DNA from: Bifidobacterium primatium
Lineage (GTDB): Bacteria > Actinomycetota > Actinomycetes > Actinomycetales > Bifidobacteriaceae
Length of the DNA stretch: 64,000 nt
Assembly: GCF_002802875.1 (NCBI RefSeq)
Contig: NZ_PEBI01000002.1
Coordinates: 489,173-553,172, forward strand
Direction: 5' to 3'
Shown: one piece after another, positions 8,547 to 16,854 of the stretch
Numbering within the stretch: the stretch's first letter is position 1
Layout: every line of letters starts with the position of its first letter
Position numbers and translations under genes: made by a program
Notes under the pieces: generated by a model
Databases searched by the model: none
Seen by the model: the letters and a program-made list of their open reading frames with translations, nothing else
What the model was told of the DNA's origin: nothing

Positions 8547-9566
8547 ATGGCAGTGAATGGTTCCGATACGCCGCAGCACAGCGGCGGGCACGGCGCCCAC
8601 GCCGGCTCGCCGCGCCGCGGCGGACTGGCGGCGATCGTCATCGTCGTTGTCGTCATGGCCCTGCTGGCCTGCGTCGCCGTGATCTCGGTGCGAAGGCATA
8701 ACGCGGTCACGAATGCGTCGTCGGCATCCTCGTCGGTCGCATCGTCATCGAAGTCATCTGCGGCGTCCGCGGGCGCCACGAAGAAGGCCGTTCCCACCGT
8801 CGACCCCGGCGAGGCGGCCAAGCGGTCGAAGCAGAACCAGCTTGACTCGCTCAATACGAAACTGACCTCGCAGATCGCCGGCTATCCCGGCACCTGGTCG
8901 GTGTATGTGGAGGACCTGAAAACCGGCGCCTCGACCTCCATCGACAATCATGTGCAGCCGTCCGCATCGGTCATCAAACTGTACGTGATGCTCGCCGTCT
9001 ACACGAGAATCGACGAGGGCAGGATGCAGGAGGACATGGCCACCAACGATCTGCTCACGCAGATGATCACCGTCAGCTCGAACCAGGCCACCAACACGCT
9101 GGTCAACCTGCTCGGCAACGGCGATACCAACGCCGGACTCGACGTGGTCAATCAGGTGGCGAAGGCCAACGGCTTCAACGAAACGCGGATGAAGGACCTG
9201 CTCTACGATTCCGGCACCCACGATTCCAGCCTCAAACAGACGTCCGTATCCGACTCCGGCAAGTTCATGGCCAAGGTGTATCGCGGCCAGCTGGTCTCGA
9301 AGCAGACGAGCGAGAAGATGCTGAACCTGCTGCTGCAACAGCAGCGTCGCGCGAAGATTCCCGCCGGCCTGCCGCAGGGCACGAAGGTCGCCAACAAGAC
9401 CGGCGAGATCATCGGCACCGAGAACGATTCCGCGATCGTGTACGGCACGGCCGACGATCACAGCGGCGACTACGTGCTCACCGTGATGACCCAGAACGTG
9501 GAGAACGGCACCGCCCAGACGCAGATCGCCGCCATCTCCACCACCGTCTGGGACACGCTGCACTAG
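8547..9566 (+). CDS. Membrane-anchored serine hydrolase, class A beta-lactamase/PBP-like
   Basis: 339 residues, starting 19 bp after the previous gene. A membrane helix at about 27-47 is followed by a Ser/Ala-rich linker, then a penicillin-binding fold with intact motifs: S141-VI-K144 (SxxK), S177-S-N179 (SxN) and K284-T-G286 (KTG). I see no ExxxN omega-loop motif, so the deacylating Glu of true class A beta-lactamases appears absent. That argues for a wall-acting or D-Ala peptidase-like role, or a penicillin-interacting protein, rather than a resistance enzyme. Unlike its upstream paralogue it has no zinc ribbon. The two probably form a bicistronic pair from a tandem duplication. Confidence 0.8.
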   Translation: MAVNGSDTPQHSGGHGAHAGSPRRGGLAAIVIVVVVMALLACVAVISVRRHNAVTNASSASSSVASSSKSSAASAGATKKAVPTVDPGEAAKRSKQNQLDSLNTKLTSQIAGYPGTWSVYVEDLKTGASTSIDNHVQPSASVIKLYVMLAVYTRIDEGRMQEDMATNDLLTQMITVSSNQATNTLVNLLGNGDTNAGLDVVNQVAKANGFNETRMKDLLYDSGTHDSSLKQTSVSDSGKFMAKVYRGQLVSKQTSEKMLNLLLQQQRRAKIPAGLPQGTKVANKTGEIIGTENDSAIVYGTADDHSGDYVLTVMTQNVENGTAQTQIAAISTTVWDTLH

Positions 9567-9643
9567 TTCGCGTGACAGGCGGCGTCCGACGGGTTGCATG
9601 ACCCCATGGTTCTGGACGCGGGCGCATAATCGCCATATTTACC

Positions 9644-9892
9644 TTGTGGTCCATCGAATCAATCGGGATTCGAAGGACCACAACGCATTTCAACGCCATA
9701 TGCAACGCAGTCCATCAATTTCTGCCGTGATTTGATGGACTGCGTTGCTTTTCGCTGTGAATGCGGCGCAATCCATCGCGTTTCAAGCGAAGGCAATTCA
9801 AGAACCGCGTGATTCCAACGTTCTTGAAAACGCGCTTTCTGATTTTCGATGGACTACGCCGCAAATTCCTTAAAATGCGCCGCACTCCATCG
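9644..9892. repeat. Array of palindromic repeats sharing a TCCATC core in a 611-bp gene-free stretch
   Basis: Between 9567 and 10177 I find no convincing gene. Three hairpins follow one another. First: arms 9644-9660 and 9667-9683, one mismatch in 17. Second: arms 9702-9718 and 9732-9748, 17 bp perfect. Third: outer arms 9763-9778 and 9847-9862, with nested arms inside, including TTCAAGAAC with GTTCTTGAA. A single half-site follows at 9877-9892. The arms share a consensus close to GCRNCGCARTCCATCR, present about six times in either orientation. Short open frames exist in both directions here but follow the palindrome symmetry and are not genes. Confidence 0.85.
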
Positions 9893-10095
9893 TTGTTATG
9901 GTATTTAAGAGGCCTTGATGTGACTGTCGTTTGGGCGGGGTGATTGCCGTCACTGAGCATTACTGTCCCCCGTAGGTAAAACGTCGCGGTTTACATGGCC
10001 TGATTTAGGAATCGCTGGTTTCAGCGGGGCCGACTTCTGGAATAGAGGCATAGATGTTTTTATGGAGTGGAACCACGGTCCGTCATATCGATTTG

Positions 10096-10104
10096 CCCCC
10101 CCCC
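10096..10104 (+). repeat. Homopolymeric C9 tract upstream of a small membrane protein gene
   Basis: Nine consecutive C residues about 74 bp before the GTG start at 10178 and just upstream of a TTGACA (10116-10121). Slipped-strand length change could shift promoter spacing. Confidence 0.7.
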
Positions 10105-10128
10105 TATTGGTACGTTTGACATGTTCGG

Positions 10129-10150
10129 TACTTCGCGTAGTTGCGAAGTA
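10129..10150 (+). promoter_or_regulatory. Perfect 8-bp hairpin between -35-like TTGACA and the start codon
   Basis: Arms TACTTCGC (10129-10136) and GCGAAGTA (10143-10150) with a six-base loop. They could be an operator or an mRNA leader hairpin for the gene at 10178. Confidence 0.5.
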
Positions 10151-10177
10151 TATGTAAGACCGTAAGGAGAGGGGCCT

Positions 10178-10429
10178 GTGGGTTCGGTTATTGTGGTGTT
10201 GCTTTACGTCCTGATTGCAGCTCTGGGCATTTGTATTAGCTATTTTGTTCTGAAAAATGCGATTAAAAATGGCATCAACGAGTCGTTGCTGTTCTCGGAA
10301 AGACAACGTTATGAGGATGCTCGTGCAAAAGATCCGTCCTTGCCTCCGTGGGAGGAAAGCAATCAAAGGATTCAATCCAACGGAAGTTCCGCTTTTCGGA
10401 CATCTCTGGTGCCGGATGCCGGACAGTGA
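10178..10429 (+). CDS. Small membrane protein, function unknown
   Basis: 83 residues from a GTG start with a strong AAGGAGAGG ribosome-binding site. One hydrophobic helix at about 3-25 is followed by a short amphipathic stretch (KNAIKNGINESLLFSE), and the rest is a polar, acidic/Pro tail with PPWEE. It has no signal-peptidase site. It begins the accessory group at 10.2-12.0 kb and is followed 15 bp later by another small membrane protein, so the two probably form one transcript. Base composition is lower in GC than the core genes. I do not recognise it. Confidence 0.65.
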   Translation: MGSVIVVLLYVLIAALGICISYFVLKNAIKNGINESLLFSERQRYEDARAKDPSLPPWEESNQRIQSNGSSAFRTSLVPDAGQ

Positions 10430-10444
10430 GATTGGTGGCGCATT

Positions 10445-10828
10445 ATGAAGGGGATTTCTCTTAAATATCGATGGGCTCTCTTATCAAGGAAAACGAGGGT
10501 CCTTGCAATCTCTGCAGTGGCGTCAGTGCTTGCGATAATTGTGGTCGTCGCACTTGCTGTCTCTTTTATTCTGAACCGAGGTGCTTCTGTTCAGCAGATA
10601 GCAGATGATTGCGAAATCAGTGTGAATCATGAAGGTGATATTGATTTCGCATATTCGGTATGGGACTCGGATTTGAAAAACAAAAAGGGGCAATGCATAT
10701 TGGAGCACTATCCGAATGGAGGACCCGACGCTGATCAGGACACCGGTAAGGTCACTCAGGGGAAAACGACATATGAGTGGACGATTACCAGTAATGGTTA
10801 TGTCCATCTAGTGGTATCCGAGAATTAA
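10445..10828 (+). CDS. Small single-pass membrane protein with outer domain, function unknown
   Basis: 127 residues. A basic N-terminus (KYRWALLSRKTR) and a long hydrophobic helix at about 18-43 are followed by an outer domain of about 80 residues. Two cysteines there (in DDCEISV and GQCILEH) may pair. No lipobox is visible. Composition is AT-richer than the chromosome around it. It lies 15 bp after the gene before and ends just ahead of a hairpin terminator. The closest resemblance is to small secreted proteins found near Ltp-type genes, but this is only a structural impression. Confidence 0.65.
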   Translation: MKGISLKYRWALLSRKTRVLAISAVASVLAIIVVVALAVSFILNRGASVQQIADDCEISVNHEGDIDFAYSVWDSDLKNKKGQCILEHYPNGGPDADQDTGKVTQGKTTYEWTITSNGYVHLVVSEN

Positions 10829-10830
10829 TG

Positions 10831-10873
10831 AATAGTGGCCGTCGTGTTCCGGCTGGGCGTGACGACCACTATT
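10831..10873. terminator. Hairpin terminator between convergent genes
   Basis: Arms 10831-10843 and 10861-10873 (AATAGTGG...CCACTATT) with one mismatch in 13. It lies directly after the stop at 10828. No long T run, but the outer A/T pairs suit bidirectional use with the convergent gene at 10983. Confidence 0.6.
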
Positions 10874-10982
10874 GGTAGCGAGACAAAGAGTAATTACGGT
10901 AACTGCAAAGAAGATTTTGTTCCGACGGCTGCAATCGTCAAGTTGCAAAACTCTGCAAAGTCATATGTCTGAGTCAGGAATC

Positions 10983-12029
10983 TCACTGTGGAAGATGTGC
11001 TACTGCGTAATCGGCTTCCGACTGAGTGAACTGCTCGCCATATGGGGAAGTAAGCTGGCTGCGAATTTCCTCTCGAGAGAGTGACATCTGCTTTTGGTAG
11101 TTTTCCGCTGTTTTGAGGGCGTTCTTATTCCAATCGGCCTTGACGTGGTCGATGGCGTATTGTGCGGCATCATTATCGAATTTGCCGCCGTATTCGCTGG
11201 TGAGCTGTTGGTAGATACCGGCTTTTGACATATACATATTGTCCGAATACTGCTGTGCCTGGGTCAGTGCATTCTGATATTCGTATGGTGGTTCCCCGGT
11301 AAGTTTGAGCTGTGTGCGCTGTCCCTGATAGTCGATGGTGAAGGTGGTCTCCTTTTGATAGGTGACTTTACCGGGATTCACGACCGTCCATCCGCTGACG
11401 GTCTCATCGGTTCCGTCGTCGTATTGAACTTTTACTTCGATTCCGGTGTTTTGGCTGTTGATTTCGGTTCCGTTGATTAGAGGGCCTAGGTAGGTGGCGG
11501 TAATGCCGGTTGCCGTCCTCTCGTGAGTTGGTGTGTCGGTGACCGTGGGCGTCTCACTGTATAGAGGGGAGGATTCTTGGCTGCTTGATGCGGATTCCGT
11601 ATCGTCTCCGCCGCTTACGGCTCCGTACACAATGGAGAGAATGCCGAAGACCATAACGGTGATAATGACGATAGGTACGATGTATTTTTTCGCGTTGGAT
11701 AATGATGCGTTGGCATTGGATGTCTGCTTCGCGGGAATGATTGACGGTTCTACTTCGTTGACAAAACGTTGTATATCGCCGCTCTGCTCATGTCGGAACA
11801 AGATGCAGTGGGGGTCGGAAACTGCTTCTTCAATATTTGTCGGAATCTTCTGCCCGGCGACCTTGATGATGAGCGCGCCATCGTGGTCTGGTCGAGAAGG
11901 AATGATTTCGGCGTTCTGAACAGTGCCGATAGATACTTTTGACACTGCGGAACCGCGGAGAATGGTGAACTCTCTACCATCGAAAATGATCGATGCATTA
12001 TTGCCTTGCGCGGCGATTGGTCGTGACAT
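10983..12029 (-). CDS. Membrane protein with PH-like head and two Ltp repeats (superinfection-exclusion-like)
   Basis: 348 residues; ATG at 12029 with an AGAGGAAAG ribosome-binding site. About 1-95 resembles a small PH-like bacterial domain. A membrane helix lies at about 117-137, then a Ser/Thr stalk. About 172-246 looks like a bacterial Ig-like domain (VKVQYDDGTDE, GWTVVNPGKVTY). The C-terminus has two copies of the Ltp helical repeat at about 252-297 and 303-347, with ALTQAQQYSDNMYMSKAGI and ALKTAENYQKQMSLSREEI as matching segments. In phage TP-J34 of Streptococcus thermophilus, Ltp is a lipoprotein that blocks DNA entry by superinfecting phage; host copies are of unknown role. Here a membrane helix replaces the lipid anchor. 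Confidence 0.75.
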   Translation of the reverse strand: MSRPIAAQGNNASIIFDGREFTILRGSAVSKVSIGTVQNAEIIPSRPDHDGALIIKVAGQKIPTNIEEAVSDPHCILFRHEQSGDIQRFVNEVEPSIIPAKQTSNANASLSNAKKYIVPIVIITVMVFGILSIVYGAVSGGDDTESASSSQESSPLYSETPTVTDTPTHERTATGITATYLGPLINGTEINSQNTGIEVKVQYDDGTDETVSGWTVVNPGKVTYQKETTFTIDYQGQRTQLKLTGEPPYEYQNALTQAQQYSDNMYMSKAGIYQQLTSEYGGKFDNDAAQYAIDHVKADWNKNALKTAENYQKQMSLSREEIRSQLTSPYGEQFTQSEADYAVAHLPQ

Positions 12030-12174
12030 GCTTCTTTCCTCTTTCTTCCAAGATGCCTACTGTCGACTCAACTATGAGGCGACACGATGCACCTGGCCTC
12101 AATGATATCGAAATGCATGGTTCTTGTTTAAGCTCTTCGACGGTTATTGTCATACGAACGGTATCGTGGTGGGT

Positions 12175-15100
12175 ATGACGATGGAATGCACCAGGGATGA
12201 GGCGCTGCAACTGGCGAAGCGCCTGTATATCGGCATGCTCGGGCGTCCGGCCGACGGCATCGGGGCCGATGGAGGCGGGACGCCCTCCGACGATGGACAG
12301 CGAACGTTCCGCGATGACGACGCCGCACAGATCACCAATACGCTGCTGGTCGCCGGCGCACCGCGCAGCGGCAAGACCGATTTCGCATTCGTCGCATTGC
12401 TGGCCGCGCTGGACGAATACGGCGATGATGCCGCGGTGATGACCGTTTCGGGACGAGTCGCCGCCGACGATCTGGGCAACAAGGTGATCGAGCACATCGG
12501 CGCGACCTCGCAGGCACGACCCGTCACCACCCTGTCCGCGCTCGCGTTCCGCATGATTTCGGCGGCCCGTTCGCATGCCGACGAATCCGCGCCGCGACTG
12601 CTCAACGGCGCCGAACAGGATTCGCTGCTGCGTTCCGTGCTCGCCGTGCATGTGGCGCATGTGCAGGCCGGCGACCAATGCGCCACATGCCGGCTGCTCG
12701 GCGCATACTTCGCCGAATCGCACTGGGCCGGCCTCGTCGCCGCGGACGCCGATACAAGGCCGGCATCGGACAGGCAGTCAATGCCGTCAATATCGAGGTC
12801 AATATCGAGCGGACAATCGTCGATGAACGGGAAGACGACGCCGAACGGACGAGCACTGGCGGACGGACAGACTGACGGCCCGCAGCGCACCGACACGACC
12901 GACGCCCTGCTGATTCGCGGCATCAGCGATGCGTTCGTCAATCAGCTGCGCGACATGCTGGCCCGCATGAACGAACTCGGCGTGACCCCCGACAGGGAGG
13001 ACGCCATCATCGAGACCCTCGCCGACGAACAGGGCGAGGCCGGCGTGGCCGGCGAACGCCTCGCCGCGCAATGGCGTCTCGCCTTCGCGCTGCGTCGCGA
13101 ATACCAGGCCGCTGTTCTGGACGCCTACCCTGACGAATACCGTCTCGACGCCTCGCAACTGCTCGCCGCCGGAGCAAGGGCGGCTGCCGACACCGATGCT
13201 GCGGACCTGCCGCGTGCCGTCATCGTCGACGACGCACAGGACATGACCCTCGCCGCCATGGCGTTCCTGCAAACGCTGGAACGACGCGGCTGCAAGCTCG
13301 TGCTCGTCGGCAACCCCGACGAAGCCGTGCAGGGATTCCGCGGCTCGTATCCGGAATTCCTGTTCCTCCGCGCGGTACAACCGGCCCCGCACGCCATGGC
13401 TGCCGGCGATGACGATGCCGCCGGCACCATCGACGACCGTAATCTCGGCCGACTCGGCGCGCTCGCCGTCACACTGCGGAACCAAGCCGAAGACAGGCAA
13501 GTCTATGATGTCGGCGAATCCCCGCATATGCGGGGAAACATCGCAGTCAACGGGCATGACGATGCCGTGCGTCAAACCGACGCAACGACCATCCCCGCCG
13601 CACCCTCGTATCTCGACCTGGTGGCCTCGCGCATATCATTGGGCATTCTCTCCGTGGAGGCGAATCCGCGGCCCGTCGCACGCCGACTCGGCAAGACGCC
13701 GCAGTATCGCGGCGCGATGCCGGTCGTCGCAAGCGACGAGACCCGGGAGCTTTCGAAAGACGGCACCATCCATGGCTCGTTGTACCGCAGCGCCGGCGAG
13801 GAACTCGACGACGTCGTATGGCATGTGAAACGCGCCCACATGGTCGAAGGCCGTTCGTGGAACGACATGGCGGTCATCGCCCACGACAACGCCACCGTAC
13901 GTGTGTTCGGCGAACGGCTGCGGCGCGAAGGCGTGCCCGTGCGATACTCCACGGTCACGCGTCCCCTCAAGGAGGAGCCGTTCGTGCAGGGCCTGTTCTC
14001 CATGATCGAACTGGCGCGACTGCGCAACGAAGGTCTCGCCGGCCGGATGGTCGCCGGCGGGATGTCCGGTCCGCGCGTGCTGGCGGCGCTGGTACGCTCC
14101 CGCATGCGCACGCTGCTCACCAGTCCATTGATCGCCGTGCAGCGGGGGAACGGCAGCCGGCCGATGCGCGTGGACGCCATAGCCTCGGCCCTGCGCTCGC
14201 TGGAATCGCTGTCGCGCGTTGTCGGCCCTGCGACCGACGCTCCCGCATCCGCTGCCGCCACTTCTGCGGCCGACGATAAGGCATCCGACGATATGGCATC
14301 CGACGGGAACGCTGCGCTGCTTTCCATGATGACGCAGTGGCGTGCGCTGTCCGACGCATTATCGTCGGCGCGTTCCGATGAGCGGAACGACACCGGCATC
14401 GTGGTCGATGACTCCGTGTTCAACGACGACACTCCAACCGACGCCATGCAGTTCAACGCCGACGCCATGCTGTTGCTGCTTGCGCAGGGTGGCGTCGGCG
14501 CGGACCAGGTACTGCGGTCGGTGCATGCCGTGCTCGGCGGCCGCGGCGGCCACACCGATCCGGAGGCCGCGGCATTCGCCCGCGCATGGGGGATGATAGG
14601 CGAACTGGCCGAATCCATGCGCACGATGCCGGTGAGAGAGTCGCAATACGTGCTGTGGCAGGCGTGGCAGACCAGCGCAGTGGCCGAACGCTGGCAGCGC
14701 GAGGCATTGGAGAACACCGAAAACGGCCGTGCCGCCAACGACAGGCTCGACGCAGCCATGAGGCTCTTCCAATTCAGCGAATCGTCCGGCGCCAAGCGGG
14801 ACATCATGGCGTTCATCGACCAGGTGCGCAATCTGGAGATCGAGGCCGACTCCCTGGCGCATGTCGGACCGGTCGAGCAGGCGGTGACCCTGACCACGCC
14901 GGCCGGAGCCATCGGCCGGCATTGGAGGCTGGTCTGGCTGCCGGCCATCCAACAGGGCGTCTGGCCGAATCTCGCCGCGCGAAACACCATGTTCGGCACC
15001 GAGGACCTCGCCGACGTCATGCTGCACGGACGCATCGGCACCATCGGCGGAGGCGACATCGCCTCCGGCCGTTCGGAGCGTCTGGCCTCCGTGCTGTATA

Positions 15101-16854
15101 CGGAGAAGAAGAGCCTGCTCGTCGCGCTGACCCGCGCGGACGGGCGAGCATACGTCAGCGCGGTCGCGGACGATGACCATACGCCGTCGGATTTCCTCTA
15201 CGGATTCATGCCGGAACGGTTCCGCCGCACCGAAGAGCCCGAATACGTCGAGGTCGGCCAAGAGGGCGCGTTCTCCGGGCTTGAATTCAGTGCGCGCGGC
15301 ATCGTCGCCGCGGCGCGCGCGACGCTGGCCCGATACTATCGGAACGCCGAAGCCGACGGTTTTGATGCCGCCGACAGTACCGATGCCGCAGATGCCGCAC
15401 GCACGCTGGCCTATCTCGCCGAACACGGCGAGAGCGAGGCCGATCCCGCGCACTGGCCGTTCCTGCACACGGCGTCGCAGGGCGTTCCGTCCGAGAACGA
15501 TTACATATCGGATGATGCCGCGACGAACGATGCGGACGCCGCGTCCGTCGGCTCCCCGAACGCCGCCGTATTCGCCATGGAGTCCCTGCCGACCGGCGTG
15601 CCGGCGAAGGAGCGGGAACGGTTCTCCGACGACGACGGGAAGACCACCGTGGTCACGCTGTCGCCGTCCGCCGTGGACGGCATCTGGAACTGCCCCGTCT
15701 GCTGGCTTATGGACAACCGGTTCGCCGGCCCCCGCCCCTCCGGCGTGGCCTCCGGATTCGGCACCATCATCCACGCGGTCGCCGAACGGGCCAGCGCCGA
15801 ACATCTCGACCTGCCCGAACAATGGGACGGCATGATGCGCGACGACGCGGTGCAACGCATAACCGACCGCATGGTCGAGATCTACCAGGAGCTGCGCGTC
15901 GACCCCGACGACGCCGCAAGCGTGGCCGAACGCTACGCCGCCCTGCGCAAGGACCGTTCCGCCACCGGACTGCTGCGTCATATCGCCGAATACTTCGTCG
16001 ACAGCAACGACTCCGTCTATGCGGCGACGAAGAAGACCGCCATACCGGTCGGCACGCTTGTGGCCGCCGAATGCGAGAAACCGTTCGTCGCCCGGTTCGG
16101 ACTCGACGACATCGTCCGCGCATACAACGCCGTCCCCGACCGCGAGCCGGTCGATGCCGACGAACTCTACGCCATCATGGGCGCACTCGTCGGCGAATGG
16201 CCGCAGGGCATGCGGCCGGACATCGGCATCCGCATCTCCGGCCGCATGGACCGTATGGAAGTACGTCGGACCGAGGATGGCCACAGGCAGATTCGCCTCA
16301 TCGACTACAAGACCGGCCGCACCCGAACCGCCAAGCAGGGGTTCAGCGACCTGCAGCTCGTGTGCTATCAGCTCGGCCTGCTGTTCGACGAACAGGCGCG
16401 ACGGGGCGGCGGCACGGGATCCGGCGTCGCGGACGTGGACATCGCCCAATCCGGGCTGTTCTTTGTGGCGGACAATGCCTCGCCGTCGAATTTCTACGGT
16501 CCGGAGGGCTGCCATCAGCCCGCGCTGTTCCGCGACGGCCATCTCAATGCCGACGGATTCCTGCCGCGCAATCGCGTCGGCATGCTGTCCCGATTGTTCG
16601 ACGACCCCGAACTGCCGGCCATGCGGCCCGACGACGTCGGCGAGGCCGCATGGAGGCGTCTGCTCGGCGAGCGCGGCACGCAGACGCTGTGGGCGCTGAC
16701 CATGATTGCCCGCGTGTTCTATGCCGCCGGAGCCGTCGAATCGCAGCGGCTGGTGGCGCATCCCGATCCCGCGCACGTCGACGGCTGCTGGCATAAGGAC
16801 AGCTGCCCGGCCTGCGCCGACGACATCACATCCGTACTGGAGGTCCGCTCATGA
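12175..16854 (+). CDS. adnA: AdnA-like helicase-nuclease subunit with degenerate motor and Fe-S nuclease
   Basis: 1559 residues from the ATG at 12175; upstream in-frame starts lack ribosome-binding sites, and this one is weak. UvrD-fold: Walker A GAPRSGKT at 61-68 and Walker B DDAQD at 352-356, where Asp replaces the usual catalytic Glu. The segment at about 905-917 that should carry HxxKGLEW reads TPAGAIGRHW. The C-terminal RecB-type nuclease has D1377 and K1379 in IDYKTGR. A cysteine in CPVCW ahead of it and CWHKDSCPAC at the end fit an Fe-S staple as in AddB/AdnA. The stop overlaps the next start (ATGA). The complex resects double-strand breaks for recombination. AddB/RexB is an alternative name. 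Confidence 0.8.
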   Translation: MTMECTRDEALQLAKRLYIGMLGRPADGIGADGGGTPSDDGQRTFRDDDAAQITNTLLVAGAPRSGKTDFAFVALLAALDEYGDDAAVMTVSGRVAADDLGNKVIEHIGATSQARPVTTLSALAFRMISAARSHADESAPRLLNGAEQDSLLRSVLAVHVAHVQAGDQCATCRLLGAYFAESHWAGLVAADADTRPASDRQSMPSISRSISSGQSSMNGKTTPNGRALADGQTDGPQRTDTTDALLIRGISDAFVNQLRDMLARMNELGVTPDREDAIIETLADEQGEAGVAGERLAAQWRLAFALRREYQAAVLDAYPDEYRLDASQLLAAGARAAADTDAADLPRAVIVDDAQDMTLAAMAFLQTLERRGCKLVLVGNPDEAVQGFRGSYPEFLFLRAVQPAPHAMAAGDDDAAGTIDDRNLGRLGALAVTLRNQAEDRQVYDVGESPHMRGNIAVNGHDDAVRQTDATTIPAAPSYLDLVASRISLGILSVEANPRPVARRLGKTPQYRGAMPVVASDETRELSKDGTIHGSLYRSAGEELDDVVWHVKRAHMVEGRSWNDMAVIAHDNATVRVFGERLRREGVPVRYSTVTRPLKEEPFVQGLFSMIELARLRNEGLAGRMVAGGMSGPRVLAALVRSRMRTLLTSPLIAVQRGNGSRPMRVDAIASALRSLESLSRVVGPATDAPASAAATSAADDKASDDMASDGNAALLSMMTQWRALSDALSSARSDERNDTGIVVDDSVFNDDTPTDAMQFNADAMLLLLAQGGVGADQVLRSVHAVLGGRGGHTDPEAAAFARAWGMIGELAESMRTMPVRESQYVLWQAWQTSAVAERWQREALENTENGRAANDRLDAAMRLFQFSESSGAKRDIMAFIDQVRNLEIEADSLAHVGPVEQAVTLTTPAGAIGRHWRLVWLPAIQQGVWPNLAARNTMFGTEDLADVMLHGRIGTIGGGDIASGRSERLASVLYTEKKSLLVALTRADGRAYVSAVADDDHTPSDFLYGFMPERFRRTEEPEYVEVGQEGAFSGLEFSARGIVAAARATLARYYRNAEADGFDAADSTDAADAARTLAYLAEHGESEADPAHWPFLHTASQGVPSENDYISDDAATNDADAASVGSPNAAVFAMESLPTGVPAKERERFSDDDGKTTVVTLSPSAVDGIWNCPVCWLMDNRFAGPRPSGVASGFGTIIHAVAERASAEHLDLPEQWDGMMRDDAVQRITDRMVEIYQELRVDPDDAASVAERYAALRKDRSATGLLRHIAEYFVDSNDSVYAATKKTAIPVGTLVAAECEKPFVARFGLDDIVRAYNAVPDREPVDADELYAIMGALVGEWPQGMRPDIGIRISGRMDRMEVRRTEDGHRQIRLIDYKTGRTRTAKQGFSDLQLVCYQLGLLFDEQARRGGGTGSGVADVDIAQSGLFFVADNASPSNFYGPEGCHQPALFRDGHLNADGFLPRNRVGMLSRLFDDPELPAMRPDDVGEAAWRRLLGERGTQTLWALTMIARVFYAAGAVESQRLVAHPDPAHVDGCWHKDSCPACADDITSVLEVRS

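Noticed and set aside
8547..9566. Beta-lactamase resistance gene
   Set aside because: SxxK, SxN and KTG are present but the omega-loop ExxxN deacylation motif is not seen, and it pairs with a chromosomal paralogue.
9715..9960. Two overlapping small open frames on opposite strands in the palindrome array
   Set aside because: Their existence follows from the inverted-repeat symmetry; no ribosome-binding sites and no recognisable product.
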